Shown: positions 34,297-46,168, numbered from the stretch's first letter. The stretch is DNA of 64,000 nucleotides from Gonatopus flavifemur (GCA_018340375.1 JAFFJZ010000008.1:1426001-1490000), one strand, 5' to 3'. Notes: generated by a model from the letters alone, not told the origin. Numbers and translations are program-made.

Positions 34297-34850
34297 GGAA
34301 CGTATGAATTTTCAATCAGAATCAATGACGATTTTTACAAAACATCATGTCCGTGGGTTCAGTCTGATCTTATCCTCACTTTCGGGTAGAGACTGGATCC
34401 GAATGTATCTTATGAATCAGCTGTATCCGTTACCATCGGGAAGACGTATGGAATTGTAACCCGACTGTACCCAAAGTCATATCGTTATGTAGCTACACTG
34501 AGCGAAAAATTTGGTTCCCATAACCATGTTTTTGACTTTACCCATGTCATATAGTTGTCAAAACCAGATTTATGTAATTTTGTTTTGTTTTCCTGGTTAT
34601 CATAACCAAATTCCAAGTCTCTGTAACCATAAATCTTTTACCATGAGAGTATTGTTTCTGTGACCATGTTGCTTATTCCTCAGTGTATGGTTCTGAATCC
34701 ATTTCCATCCTTAAGGAGGGATGAGAATTCCATCCGACTGCATCTGAACTCAAATCACAGTCCGGTGGAACCTATGAACTTTCAATCAGGATCAATGACA
34801 ATTTTGTCGGAACATCATGTCCATGGGTTCAGTTCAATCTTATCCGTACT
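34297..34850 (+). repeat. Direct duplication of ~80 bp, 470 bp apart, with a MITE between
   Basis: TTTCAATCAGAATCAATGAC at about 34310 and TTTCAATCAGGATCAATGAC at about 34780 start two matching stretches, each continuing ACATCATGTCC, GGGTTCAGT and CTTATCC. The element at 34496-34685 lies between them, so the duplication may be part of a longer degenerate tandem array that continues to 35560. Confidence 0.55.
34496..34685. mobile_element. 190-bp CACTGAG MITE, TA duplication
   Basis: CACTGAGCGAAAAA at the left and, inverted, CACTGAGGAATAAG at the right. TA flanks at 34494-34495 and 34686-34687. Inside, GGTTACC/GGTTATxxTAACC words recur in both orientations (CATAACCATG, TGGTTATCATAACCA). Confidence 0.7.
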
Positions 34851-34929
34851 TTCAGAGACGTTATGCCCCCATAACGAGGAGAGACATGTGGATGAAATCG
34901 GAAACATTACCGCGGAGCATATTGATAGT

Positions 34930-35300
34930 AATAGATACAATTAATTGAATAAAATTTGATAAAAATACAATGTGGCGGAAATATCTTTTCCGGACGAAAG
35001 TGGATCCTTCATCGGGATATATATGAACAAGTATGGGTGAAAGTGAAGAAAACTGCCGCGGATGCAGATGGATAGAAATGAATATGATCCATATCATATC
35101 GTCGGATGAGAAGATACCGTAGTGGGAATACCATTTTCGGATGAAATTGTATTCGTTGTAGAAAACAAGACTGGATTGCAATGAATAAAAGTGAAGAACG
35201 CTGCTACGGATCTGTGATGGATAGAAAAGGATACGAATAATTTAAAATAAGTTGGATAAAAACGCATTGAGTTGAACATACGGATCTCAGAAAGAACCGT
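34930..35300 (+). repeat. ~150-bp degenerate tandem repeat, two to three units
   Basis: GTGGCGGAAATATCTTTTCC at 34972 and GTGGGAATACCATTTTCGG at 35122 begin two matching units. Both continue through GTGAAGAA, CTGCYRCGGAT and GATGGATAGAAA. A third partial unit starts near 35236. GGAT words dominate to about 35560 (GGATGCATCTGGATGC at 35401). Confidence 0.55.
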
Positions 35301-35560
35301 GTTGAAATGGATGAAACCGTTCAAGTAGCATCGTAAAGATTCGGATTCAATTGGATATGATTTGAATTCAGACCCTAAATGCAATATGCATGCATTTGGA
35401 TGCATCTGGATGCACTCCTTAGGGGCCTCATAAGCCCCATTCATTTTCAGGATTGAAACTGTTGAATTCTCACGCGTTTGATGGATTGAATTGAATTGGA
35501 AAAAAACCATTCGAAATCCGGATTCAAATGGATGCTAGTAAAATGTTATCCATTTCCATC

Positions 35561-38218
35561 CAATTTTTCCAGCAGGAGAATCAGATTCGATCTGTAATTC
35601 AAAGATTTTTCCTTCCAGAAAAATATTGACAGACATACAGGTGAACCTAATTCTCTATTCTTGTTCCCAAATTTGTGTCCATTGAATTATCCCGATTCTT
35701 TTCCTCATACCCACAGTCGCTTTTTGCGAAGAACTAATAAACATGGACAAATATTGTAGATCGATAAGAATATATCCATATTTCAGAAATATCATAGAAT
35801 AATCCATATTCATTAATGCGAATATCACTATATTTTCGCATTCCAAAACAGCCGTTCTCTCGATTCCCGCAATTTCTTTCAAAAGTGATATCCTCAGATG
35901 CATGAGAAGATTCCTTCTCCAAGAAAGTGAAATTAGAAAGTTTCAACGATAATCTTACTCAACGCATTAAAAACCTGGGAGCAGAGAAAGAGGGACAGAG
36001 AGAGAGGGGGGGAAGGGGAAGCGGAAAAGAAACTTCAATGAAAATGGGGAGAAAAAGAAGAAGTGAGGTGCAGTTTGCGCTATCAAGGTTAGCTGAGAAG
36101 AAGATTCTACTCGTTCAGCTCCTTGGATTTTCTTCCTCAATGGCTCACAGTTCTCTCTCTCTCTTTTTTTTCTTTTTTTCTTGAAGCAGAACTTTGCCTG
36201 GTACTTTGCCTTTTTAGAACGAACAAAAGAACACGCCAACACGTCTTAAATGAACGCGCTACTTGTTGCTCGATGTGAAGAAGAGAAAAGGGGGAGAAGC
36301 AAGGGGGTGGTTAGAAGGGGGCTTTCAACCCTCTCCTTGGAACCGCGAAAGAGGTTCGAAGGAAGGGGGGGGGAGGGGTACAGTGAATGGGGGTGCCGGC
36401 AGTGGCAGTGGTGGCGGCGTCGGCGCCAGCAGAAAACTGTTTCTCTTTTGTTTTTATCGTCTGGAGAAGCCTTGCAAGTAGAAGGTGGAGGGGATATGCG
36501 AGGAAGTCGCAATTAAAAATGTAGTTCAAGGTCAATGCCTCTAGGGACGCTTACCTTGAGCTCTTTCTTTGTCTCCAACACAATCTTTTCTCCGTTCCAT
36601 TGCTCTTTCCGCATTTTCCTTTCTTCGTTCGACCAACGAATTGTAATTTTCACCTGCACATCAATTTGATGATTATTGAAACATCAATGGATCTATGTAT
36701 GTCTGATTGAAATTGATGTATTCTGGATTGTTTCCATGATTCAGAAATATTTGGCTTGAATTCGTGCAACTTTGAATATTTTATTTTTTTATACAGCGTA
36801 AGGTTCGAGAATAGCTTCCGATAACGTGAAAAAGATGTATTCAAATGCTGAGAATATCATTGACAGAGGAAATCATTATTGTGATAAGAAATCTGATGAA
36901 TTGAATTCATGAAAACTATACTATACATATAATGTTTTTTTTGCATTGAATTTCTCACTTGGTTCATATGAATGGAGTGCTCATACGAATCGATTTAAAA
37001 GATCATCGTTTTCCGTGACTGGATCGACACGCATGAGAAAACTCTTGCACGATAAAAAGTGTCTAATTCTGGAACGATAGGGGAGCGCAGGTCACATTAC
37101 TTTGCAACGTTTTCGGCATATGGTTATGTATAGACATAGTCGATACATCCATCTAGTTAGCATGCTTACATATGAAAACTTTCACGAGCACAAAAATAAA
37201 CGGAGACGGAAGCTTTCTATCCCAGCATCCCATTGAATTCATTGATTGGACCATCTCGCTTCGTTAACCAGCCTGTCGTATTTTTTTATCCATCATCCAT
37301 GTATATAAATATATATATATATCCTGTATACGAGCAAAAGCCTAACCCTTTTTCTCGCAATTTGAATACATTGTACCCTAGGCCAATACATATGTATATC
37401 CGACCGAAACTTTCTACCTACCCTTCTCCTCACGATTTCTTCACGCACACATCAACTCATAACGTAATATCTATCACGCTTTTTACCTGGCTTTAACCCC
37501 CATAGATGATATGATGGGTTCAGTTGTAGTTTGACCGAATTTTTCTCCTTTCTTCCATTTTTTTCTACCCTTCCTGTTTTTCTCCTTTGAAGCAAACAAT
37601 GCATCTGATTTTGATTTATATGACGTGAACGACAGTCGAACGATTCAACGGATATAGAGGGATACCGCGATATGCATGTAAATTATAAATTCATGTCATA
37701 CGTTTCTATGTTACCGTGTGTACGGAGGAAGAGAGAATCTGCATTCTGCGATTTTTTATTTCACTGAAAACCCTTCTGCATTTGATCCCCCTTTACATTA
37801 GCTAGTCCGCCTTCTTTATGTCGTTTTTTTGATACAACGAACTTGGGCATTGTTTCGTTATCTACATATGTGAGAAAAAGAATGATTCGTTCGGTGTCAA
37901 AAGGCACAAACATTTCGACACTTGGATGAAAAACCGAAAACGCCTTGTGAAAAATATGAAGAATAGGATAGGTGTTCAAAATTCATTCGAATAAAGTCTA
38001 AGGTATTCGAAGAGGAGAAAACACAGATTAGGAATCACAATGAAACATCATGATGAATAATATAATAGAGGTCTGAGAATCTTTTTTCTGTTCTCATGAA
38101 TATACGCAAGGGTATATGGGATATTAATACTCGTACAATACTCTTTACATGTATAAATCCACTGTGTCTTGAGTATAGATGAAAAACGAAGCTAAAGAAA
38201 TATATTGTCTATTGTCTA
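35561..38218. other. Spacer with a G-rich island
   Basis: At 36290-36393 runs of five to nine G are clustered, with CGGCGTCGGCGCC just after, the most GC-rich patch in the window and a possible quadruplex or promoter-type region. CT- and GA-runs flank it (35990-36180). Frames of 72-91 codons on both strands here follow the base bias and are not convincing genes. Confidence 0.35.
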
Positions 38219-38335
38219 CACTGGGAAAAGAATTTAGTGATAGTTACCAATATTTGGTGGAAGTTACCAAATCTCATAGTTGGATACAAACTCCACAACG
38301 AAGAGAGCTAAATTACATTTAATTTTTTCCAAGGA
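38219..38335. mobile_element. Short CACTGGGAAAA MITE, TA flanks
   Basis: The left end CACTGGGAAAAGAATTTAGT and a weaker inverted right end TCCTTGGAAAAAATTAAAT. TA lies on both sides. The left 60 bp (TTAGTGATAGTTACCA, AAATCTCATAGTTGGATA) match 41045-41100, so the two are relatives with different interiors. Confidence 0.5.
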
Positions 38336-38539
38336 TACCCCGTGATCTGACTTAGTGAATGATGTTGAATTCAATAATCAGAAATATGGTCCTTCCGAAG
38401 TATTTTGATTTTTCAAAAAATTGAGAATGCTCATATCTCCGAATCTAAGGATCAGATCTGAATATTCCACACCACAATCTTTCCAGAATTTCATCAAGAA
38501 TCTGCTCTCAAAAAAGTGTACGGCAATTTTGAATCACCC

Positions 38540-39425
38540 AGTATATGTGCACCGCGGAGAAAATTTTCTCCAAGATCATCTATTTTTTGAAAAAAAAATC
38601 TAACAAAAATAGAAGAACTCATCCAATTTCAATGAAAATTAAATGATCGTTGGGGAAGGGTTTGAAAAAGGTCCCTGATGAATTTCGAACCATTTGGTCT
38701 ATTTGGTCCAGAGTTACCCCGACCACGAAAAGGTAGATGACAGACAGACACAGGGCATATTTTAAGAGTCAGTTCTAACCAAAAAGTTAGTTCTACAAAA
38801 AAACGGTTACTTCTAAAACTTATAAACGGTTAGTATAATGGCAAGTTTTCAATAAAATTTATTGATGAACTGTATTGAATTATATATAATTTCGAAATTT
38901 TTTCCACCCGGGGTTTTTTTTCTGTTCTAAATCCTGGGTATTCAGTGTTTTGGTTAATTCTAGATTTTCCTTGGAATATGCCCTGGACAGACACACAGAC
39001 AACTCCACGGATTATCAACCAGTATTGCATGAAATGAAAAACTACTCAACTCTCAATTGGATTGCTCACATATTACAGAAGATACGGTCAGAGGATACAA
39101 TGGCGAGTGTCTATTGCACCCGCTATCGTATGCTCTGACCGTTTCTTCTAAAATATTTGAGTAAGCCAATTGGGAGTTGGATAGTTTTTCATTTCATGCG
39201 ATACTGATTAATAATCCGTTGAGTTGTATGTATGCATGTCTGTCTGTCTGTATTTGGCATACCTCTGGACCGAGTGGACCAAATTCGATGAAATTTATAG
39301 AGGACCTTCTTCAAACTCTTCCCCAAGGACTCTTTTTTTTATTGCAATCGGACAAGTGCTTCTATTTTTGTTTTTTTTCTGAAAAAATAGGTAATTTCGA
39401 AGAACATTTCCTCCCTTGTATACAC
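38540..39425. repeat. ~0.9-kb inverted repeat with one arm interrupted
   Basis: Left-arm markers ACAAAAATAGAAGAACTC (about 38605), GGGGAAGGGTTTGAAAAAGG, GGTCCAGAG, CAGACAGACA, ACGGATTATCAACCAGTATT, CATGAAATGAAAAACTA and AAGATACGGTCAGAG all recur inverted in the right arm to about 39400. Arms are about 310 bp and the centre is near 39095. The left arm is split by the element at 38751-38985, which the right arm lacks. Microsatellite-like GTCT words and an AT run (39427-39446) flank the right arm. Confidence 0.75.
38751..38985. mobile_element. Non-autonomous hAT-type element, 8-bp duplication GACAGACA
   Basis: CAGGGCATATT at the left and its exact inverse AATATGCCCTG at the right bound 235 bp. 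GACAGACA is at 38743-38750 and 38986-38993. The terminus CAGGG fits hAT YARNG and the 8-bp duplication fits hAT integration. The target is itself a GACA microsatellite, so part of the duplication could be coincidental, but the other arm of the surrounding inverted repeat shows the uninterrupted site. Confidence 0.75.
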
Positions 39426-39577
39426 ACATATATATATATATATATGTCATTTTCTCCGCAGTCTTTGAATATTCGTTATCTCGGCTTCAATCGATGAATT
39501 ATTATGAAACATGGGTCCGAAGCTGGAGTCAAATCCCGAATTCAAGGTGGGGGATCCAAGATGGAGTGTTTGAATCG

Positions 39578-39780
39578 TGTAGTTGTTGCTCAAACGCTCA
39601 AAAGCGTGTAAATATACCCATAAAATGGATGAAATGTCTCATTACAAAAGACTTGATCTGAGTTATTGATATATTTACACAATTTTGAATATTTTTAAAG
39701 TGACTACAGGATTTCTACACTCTGAGTGTACTCAAATAAAACATTTGGATTCACAGTGTTCTGGAGTTACAGTGATTTCT
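39578..39780 (+). repeat. Dispersed repeat pair, copy A
   Basis: AAAGCGTGTAAATATACC, CTGAGTTATTGATATATTTA, ACTACAGG and TCAAATAAAACATTTGGATT also occur in the same order at 58634-58830. No terminal inverted repeats or coding capacity were identified. A piece related to the 130-bp repeat lies just before it (39508-39565). Confidence 0.65.
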
Positions 39781-41035
39781 CAGTTGAAAGTCTGTCACAG
39801 AAATCCGGATGATGAATGTTGAAACATCCTGTGTACTATAACACAGAAAGAAATAATCAATCATTAATCAATCACGTACCGTGTATGTATAAACCAAAAC
39901 TGGCTTTGTGTCGATTTGTGATTTACCCCACACTTTTTGCTAAAGGGTAGGCGTAATTTTCCTTCTCCATTTACGAGATATTTCCTCCCTCGTTTCGGTT
40001 CTCAATCAACGTCTACATCCGTCTTCTTGATTTTCAATTCGTCTTATTCTACCCTCTGCTTCATCCCCAACCACCTTAATCTCCCTCCTCTCAAAAGCCT
40101 CTTCCATCAATAACTTATATATTCGAATTCCGTTTAGAGATCCAAGAAACCTGAAACCCTGGTGACATACATAACTGTACCCATATACAAAAGACATCTT
40201 GAAGCACTCGAACGGATTTTATAAAACATGTATTCCATGCTAGGTCGGTACAAGAGATTTCTTTCTGTTAACCGTGGATCGTTCAACTCAGTACACGGAG
40301 TAAACTACACGGTAATAATTACAAGGAAGAATAGTCATTTGGCGATAGGTATTCAAAAATTGTAATGAGTACCATTCAACATCAAAAACAGTGTAATGAA
40401 CTGTTTACTTTATCATGAAAATGAAAACCAACATAGTAACGATCGGTAAATCGCATCACGCAATTCAAACTTCGATGAAATTGTGGTGTAGAAGAAGTTG
40501 TGCTTACATTATACGAAATACGTTTTCATTCACTGTTTTACTGAGTCGATGACGAGAAACAGTTGAAAATTCTGGCCCTCTAAAGGTTAATGATTGAATG
40601 CTTTGCTATTTCTTTCGTGTTAATTGGCCTATATGAATAATATAGTTGATGTCTAGTGGAAATCTTACATCTCAACACTCTGGCATGTTGCATCAGTGAA
40701 TTTGAAAAATATCCCGTACAATATAATCACCTGTGAAGTATGTCTTCATATCGCACTGCGTGAATTTCAGATAGACGAGTGAAATCGGCAAGGCATAGAA
40801 ATGACGTACATGCGACGAAGCAATAAGTATATTCTGTGCCCATTTTTAAAATTTTTTGTTCGTATTTTTCCCGAAACAGTCCCACCTAGACATTCGATGT
40901 ATGATCATAGAATGAGTGCAAACCGTTTATAAAATTCTTGTGCGACTTGGAACTCGATTAGGACTCGAGAGTTGATCGGATTACTCGAGAGTTGTATTGC
41001 ATTGAATTCAAGTGATTCGATACCACCCTGAGAGG
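39781..41035. other. Spacer, nothing recognised
   Basis: No repeat or coding evidence. Confidence 0.3.
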
Positions 41036-41286
41036 AGGATTTAGTGATAGCTACCAGCATTCGGCAATAGCTAGGAAATCTCATAGTTGGATATGGTGAA
41101 ATAAATATTCAGTCATAATTATTGACATACAGATTCACAACTAAGACTTGTGGTTATAATGACCAAACTTTGGTTATTATTACCAAATCCTGGTGAAAGT
41201 TACCAAATTTTGGTAATGAAAAACCAACCATATATTTGAGGAAAGCAAATTTATTTGGTAAATATAACCAGGTTCTTTCATCAGGG
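41036..41286. mobile_element. 251-bp CCCTGA MITE rich in GGTAAY words, CA duplication
   Basis: CCCTGAGAGGAGGATTTAGT at the left and, inverted, CCCTGATGAAAGAACCTGGT at the right. CA at 41034-41035 recurs at 41287-41288. The centre alternates TTACCAAAT and TTTGGTAAT words. Confidence 0.65.
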
Positions 41287-41289
41287 CAT

Positions 41290-41445
41290 CGAATGACTTG
41301 GAAAAGTCGAGTAACCCAATCGCATCGGGTAATTCGAAACAATCGGTTAACTCGATCGTATCTGGTAACCCGGAAAAGTCGGGTAGTGATCGTTACCCGG
41401 CTCGACGAAAACCTGACTTTTCTGGGTACCCGTGCACCCCTACTA
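41290..41445. mobile_element. CGGGTAAC-rich degenerate element, hAT-like right end
   Basis: The region repeats TCGGGTAAxxCG words and ends, read inverted from 41445, TAGGGGTGCACGGGTACCC, typical of hAT termini made of GGGTACCC text. The left end is not clear and no 8-bp duplication was found, so it may be truncated by the neighbouring MITE. Confidence 0.4.
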
Positions 41446-41746
41446 AAAATCCACACTGTTAAAAATTTCTGATTGAAATTCCAATTACATATAATGGAAG
41501 CAAAAGTTATTCACGTAACTGAAAAATTTATTGAAATTTCAATTACATTTGAACTATATATTTCAATTCTAAAAAGAGACATAAGTTTCCGATCTAAAAT
41601 TTTGATATAGTGTTTTCCTTTATTTCCTCCAGTGTTGCGTATCAGCGATGAAAGATATTTGACATTATCGATATTCTTTGAAAGAAAATTATAGAGTTTC
41701 TATCGATCGAAATTTGATCCAAATTCTAACAAAAATATTGACACCG

Positions 41747-42107
41747 CCCATACAGCACCGATGGTTTCATCAAGATTGCAGGAATCTAACATTTGAAACA
41801 TTGAAAATATTTCTGTAATATTGCCGTATATCACACTGAGGTTTCAGAGTCCCTTCAGAAACATTGCAATGTCCGCCAATCTAACATTTCATACAATATT
41901 TCCAAATTATTTCTGAAATATTTCAAGAACATTTATAAAATATTTCATCGTAATATTTCACTTGTGATGTATCTGAGACATTGCACACAGCCAACATTTC
42001 AGTTGGTACATTTTTGACAAATTTCTGTGAATGGATATTGTAACGTCATGAAGGAGAAATATTGAAATGTAATTGAAATATCACTGAAATCTATGGTGCT
42101 GTATGGG
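41747..42107. mobile_element. 361-bp element with CCCATACAGCACC ends
   Basis: CCCATACAGCACC at the left is perfectly inverted at the right (GGTGCTGTATGGG). Inside, AATATTTC/GAAATATT words recur in both orientations and CATTTCA words are frequent. No matching short duplication is seen at the flanks. It belongs with the other CCCAxATAGCAC elements. Confidence 0.65.
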
Positions 42108-43293
42108 TATTGAATATCTCATACATGTGTTCCCATATCGTTGTATAATTCCGATTGGATGTGATATCAAAATCTGATCTTACTTTATTGGTCTTATACA
42201 AACCTTCAGATCAATTTCTCATGAAACAGGTGAGTAGAATTCATTCATATCCGAGAACAAAAAACTTTTATGCTCCTCATTTGTTCGACTCAGCGAATCA
42301 AGCGGGCGATGTAGTTAGGAAAATTGTCTTACTTAAATGAGAGTTCGTCGACCGCGGATGAAATACTAAAGGAGGATGAGGGTTAAAGAAAAGAAGGAAG
42401 GAAGCGAAGATCGTTGCAAGCGACCCTGGCCCAGAAACAAAAGCGAGAAGAAGCTTGTGAATAATTCAACTACGCAAGAATTGAGGAAAGAGTTCACTGA
42501 AAAGTTTCTACAAAGAATTTCACTCCCCTTCTCCCTGTTAGTCACAACTTTCTATCCCACGTTCACCTCGTCGACTCGTCCCGACTTGAGTAATCGTTCT
42601 CAACCACTTTTCCCACCTTGGAGATCTTTAAGCGAAATTCTTCTTAAGATGAAAATTCCTGTTAAACTCTTTGTCACCGTATGAGAACGTTTGCAATAAT
42701 AAATCTCTGATGTGACTCACCATCACTTTTCAAATTTTGCTTAGTTTCAATTTGTTCCCTATTACAATGTGTGGAAACTGTTTGCAAAATGTGGATATCT
42801 CACATGAAATTTGCATATGAAGTAACTCTCAATTGGAGGCGAGAAGTTCCAATCTCAATCACACATCCTGAATATGCAAAGAAATGTTTGGGTACTGTGA
42901 AATGAGAGTGTACATGCCGATAATTATTCTAACAAAACACTTGAAAAAAAAACCGGAATTCCTGTAATTATCCTATGAAAGTTTCACCCAGAAATGCGAC
43001 AATTTTACCAAATAGATTCTGAGATTGTTATCCACTGTAATGGAAATTCACAATTTCCAACAGCTGTTGGCAAATTCACCTACAGAAATTCCAAAATAAA
43101 TTTCTTGAGGTTCCAAATTTCTCTGTACCCCTATCTTTATGACGAATTTCTAAAACATATGGAAGATCCATATCTTGTTGGATATATGTAACGTTCTTAG
43201 TCCCAGGATATCTGTGATATTCTGTAAACGACAAAGAACAGAATAGATTCAACAACAGACGCAGCAAACCTCCTATTGATTTCAATTATTATT
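42108..43293. other. Spacer, nothing recognised
   Basis: The 102-codon frame 42376-42684 is basic and Ser-rich with no recognised domain. Confidence 0.3.
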
Positions 43294-44125
43294 GCTTCCT
43301 CGTGAGGGAAGCTTTGTGATCGTTTCAGAGGACCGACAATTTTTTCTTTCAAACTCGGGGAACAATTTTGGTATCGTGTATGTATGTCCGTCTGTACGTG
43401 CGTACGTATGTGTGTGCAGATTTTTCGACCGGGGATATTTAATCCGATCGTCATGAAATTGCAACCACACTTAGATGTAGCGTTGATAGTGGTTCCATAT
43501 AAGTTTCAACCTAATTCTTACAGAATAACGGGAGAAGTGGGGAAAAATGTCATAGAAAATGGGTATTTTGCGACCGCGCACATCCCCGGGTCCTATCATC
43601 CGCTTGCAATGAAACTCATACATCGTTTCAGTTATGACTCGATAGTGGTCCCATATGAATTTCATCCCAACTGGTTGAAAACTATAGAAAACTTTTTTTT
43701 GCGATTTGTGTGTTTTGGCAATGTTTTGAAAGCATGCCTTCACGGAGAAAAATAGATCCTAATGGGTATGAGAAATATTATACGGGTTAGTATATGGGGA
43801 CAAGCATCTAGATTATACCATTGGGATACTAGTCTTTAATAAGTTTTTGTTACTCTTTATAATCTGCATTATACTCCTCATAATCTGGATTATACTCCTT
43901 AGCATATGGATATTAGGGACTAGAAGAAATTGTTATAATCCAGATGCTTGTCCTCAGATGCTTATCATTAGTATCTATTTTTCTCCGTGTTCCCTATGCT
44001 CTTGGAACTTGGAGCATATTCATTTCACGAGGTGTTGGTTGTACAGTATAAATTCCAAGCAAATTGGAAGTGAGGAAAGAAAATGGTGAGCACTAAGCTT
44101 CGAAACAAAATTTGAAAATCTGATA
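43294..44125 (+). repeat. Copy 3 of the ~0.45-0.85-kb repeat, open reading frame retained
   Basis: It starts GCTTCCTCGTGAGGGAAGC and contains both internal unit types. The plus frame 43384-43755 stays open across both and reads VVPYKFQPNSYRITGE and then YHPLAMKL, SYDSIVVPYEFHPN, showing the unit duplicated at protein level too. The MITE at 43741-43989 cuts it, and the repeat resumes at CCCTATGCTCTTGGAAC. Confidence 0.7.
43741..43989. mobile_element. 249-bp CACGGAGAAAAATAGAT MITE inside repeat copy 3, TT duplication
   Basis: CACGGAGAAAAATAGAT at the left is exactly inverted at the right. TT at 43739-43740 recurs at 43990-43991. Copy 1 of the host repeat (about 8865-8885) shows the corresponding site without insertion. 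Inside are TATAATCxxGATTATA words and an inverted AGATGCTTGTCC. Confidence 0.85.
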
Positions 44126-44281
44126 GTAGCCTCTTCCGGAGAAAGAAGTTTAGGATTCCTATTCCACAAAATTCTGCCAATTGGTCCATGGCTTTCTCGT
44201 TCATATTGGGAGACGATTGAAAAAAAAATCTATATGGATCCCACTATAGTAGTTTTATATTCTTATTGAAAATAATTTGTT

Positions 44282-44700
44282 CACAGTTTCCGACCGATTT
44301 GGAACCGATTATGAGACCATTATCGGATCATAACTAGAGCGTAGTATAAGTTTTATAATAATCGAATCACAGAAAGCGGAGATATGCGTGGTCGCAAAAT
44401 CACAATTTTTCAAACAATATCCCGCAATATTTCGAAAACGCGTTATCCGATCCGTCTGAAAATCAATGGGCCTCGAGTCCTCAACGAGACGATCAAACTG
44501 CCAAAACATTCGTTCGAATCAGTGCATCCTGTGAAGAGTTATCGTTAACGAAAGAACACGGACGCACGCACGCACACACATACCGCCAGACACACAGACA
44601 TTTCTGGAAATAACATTTTTTCGACTTTCTATGACGTTTGGGAAAGGCGGAATACCCCCTTTCTGCATGATCGGTTCTTGACCCTATCACAACACTTCCG
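44282..44700 (-). repeat. Copy 4 of the ~0.45-0.85-kb repeat, inverted relative to copy 3
   Basis: On the minus strand the sequence reads GATTTTGCGACCACGCATAT, TAGTTATGATCCGATAATGG and an open frame giving NCDFATTHISAFC and RSSYDPIMVS, as in the plus-strand copies. GTGTGTGCGTGCGTGCGT marks its microsatellite part (44555-44590). Copies 3 and 4 lie tail to tail, 160 bp apart. Confidence 0.65.
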
Positions 44701-44936
44701 TTTCGTTATATATCAGGAACATGGGAGTAAAACTTGTTCAATGAATCTTCAATTCATAGAATTTGTTATATTATACGTGTAATACATATGCAAGAAGTTA
44801 GAATTGCAGAACTGACGGATGAAGTTTTTCATCATTCGTTTTTTCATTCGTCACCCTAAAATACGTTTGCGTGTTACTTCGACAGGAACGAGGAAGCTTT
44901 GTGCATATCAATTGGCAGTTTTTTTTATGTATAATA

Positions 44937-45818
44937 GGGAAGATGGTCCAAATTTCGACTAGGGTCCAAAATTCGACTAGTGGGATTTAACGTACTGCGA
45001 GGCACCGTCACCATGTGGGGAACATAGGGAACAGCGCTCCATTACGTTGTTATCGTTCTGTTAAAACCGCAGTTGCGTTCGCTCCATCATGATAATGTAC
45101 GAATCAAAACTTTACTTCCGGCTATTCCAAAACTTTTTCAGGTACGTGTTCTTGATTTTTTACTCTCAGTGATTCATTATTGACTATGAGGCTGTTGGTG
45201 CATCGTGTTATGTATGTTTTGACCTCTTCAAAGCCATTTAAGTTCATTCGATTGCCTCTGTTTCTAAATCGTATGTAACCTCAAAAATTTAACCATCCGG
45301 TGGTCTAAATTCCTACTACCGCTAATGGTTTGAAGTAAATATACCACCAAATAACAAAAAAAACACAGGTAAACTAGATCGATTGTATTTTGGTAAATAT
45401 TACCAAATAATTAGTGGTAGTAGTAGTAAGTAGTGTTGATTGTTGTTTTTTCGTGAATAAGCGATGAATTCTTAATCTCTCTTCTTAAAAATATCAGTAA
45501 CATGCGAATAAGATCTCCTGGGAATATTGTTTGCATAATATTATGTTTTGATACAGTGAAATGCTATTATTTTCTTCGTTGTCTTTTATTTCTTCACATC
45601 TTGAAGCTGGTAGTTGAGATTTGGCCCACGGTTCCAAAATCAACAATTATGACAACTTTTGCAAGAATCAATGTGCAAAAGGAATGTTTCAATTTCAGAA
45701 TGTTCGATGTATCACCCTTCTAGTTATACATGTATATTAGTGCGACAGCTTGTATGCTCATAGTCCAGTGGTTACAAATGAAAAAAAAAGTGGTAGTCGA
45801 ATTTTGGACTTTCTCCTC
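44937..45818. mobile_element. 882-bp TA-flanked element with GGGAAGATGGTCC ends
   Basis: The left end GGGAAGATGGTCCAAATTTC and the inverted right end GAGGAGAAAGTCCAAAATTC match, both running on to GACTA. TA lies at 44935-44936 and 45819-45820, as in Tc1/mariner/pogo insertions. The interior has only a 73-codon frame (45502-45723) without recognised domain, so this is probably a deletion derivative of a longer element. The GTCCAAAATTCGACTA motif is repeated twice at the left end. A right-end fragment is at 32369-32500. Confidence 0.65.
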
Positions 45819-45994
45819 TATCAAATAATATTTGGGATATATGAAAATATGCAATGTAATAACAGGATACACAAATTTTTCTGATGCTGTTGAAGTTACT
45901 GATTGAGGATAAGCAACTCCTCGCTGTGGTATTGTCAAATCTCACACAGCATTTGATGTCCAAAAGATATTTCAAGACAAACTCACGAAGTTTT

Positions 45995-46168
45995 ATGCAA
46001 CACGGAAAGATATCTCCAACATATCTAAAACAGTTCTTACTTTGAAAAGATTTGTATAGAATTCCATCCGGAAAAAGAAGTTTAGGATCTTTTAAAAGAT
46101 ATCTTTTACATGTGTTGTAGAGGTAACGACTGTTCTAGATATCTTGAAGATATCTTTCCGCGTTGCAT
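45995..46168. mobile_element. 174-bp foldback with 40-bp arms (GCAACACGGAAAGATATC)
   Basis: ATGCAACACGGAAAGATATC, continuing into ATATCTAAAACAGT, pairs with the inverse of 46129-46168. Weaker pairing (GTTTxxATAAG, TTTCAAGA words) extends outward to about 45950 and 46245, where the left flank has CACACAGCA, so the whole may be a longer CCCACACAGCA-type element. Confidence 0.6.

Noticed and set aside
8511..44590. CRISPR-like regular spacing of repeats
   Set aside because: Repeats here are long, diverged and eukaryotic in context; there are no short identical repeats with unique spacers.
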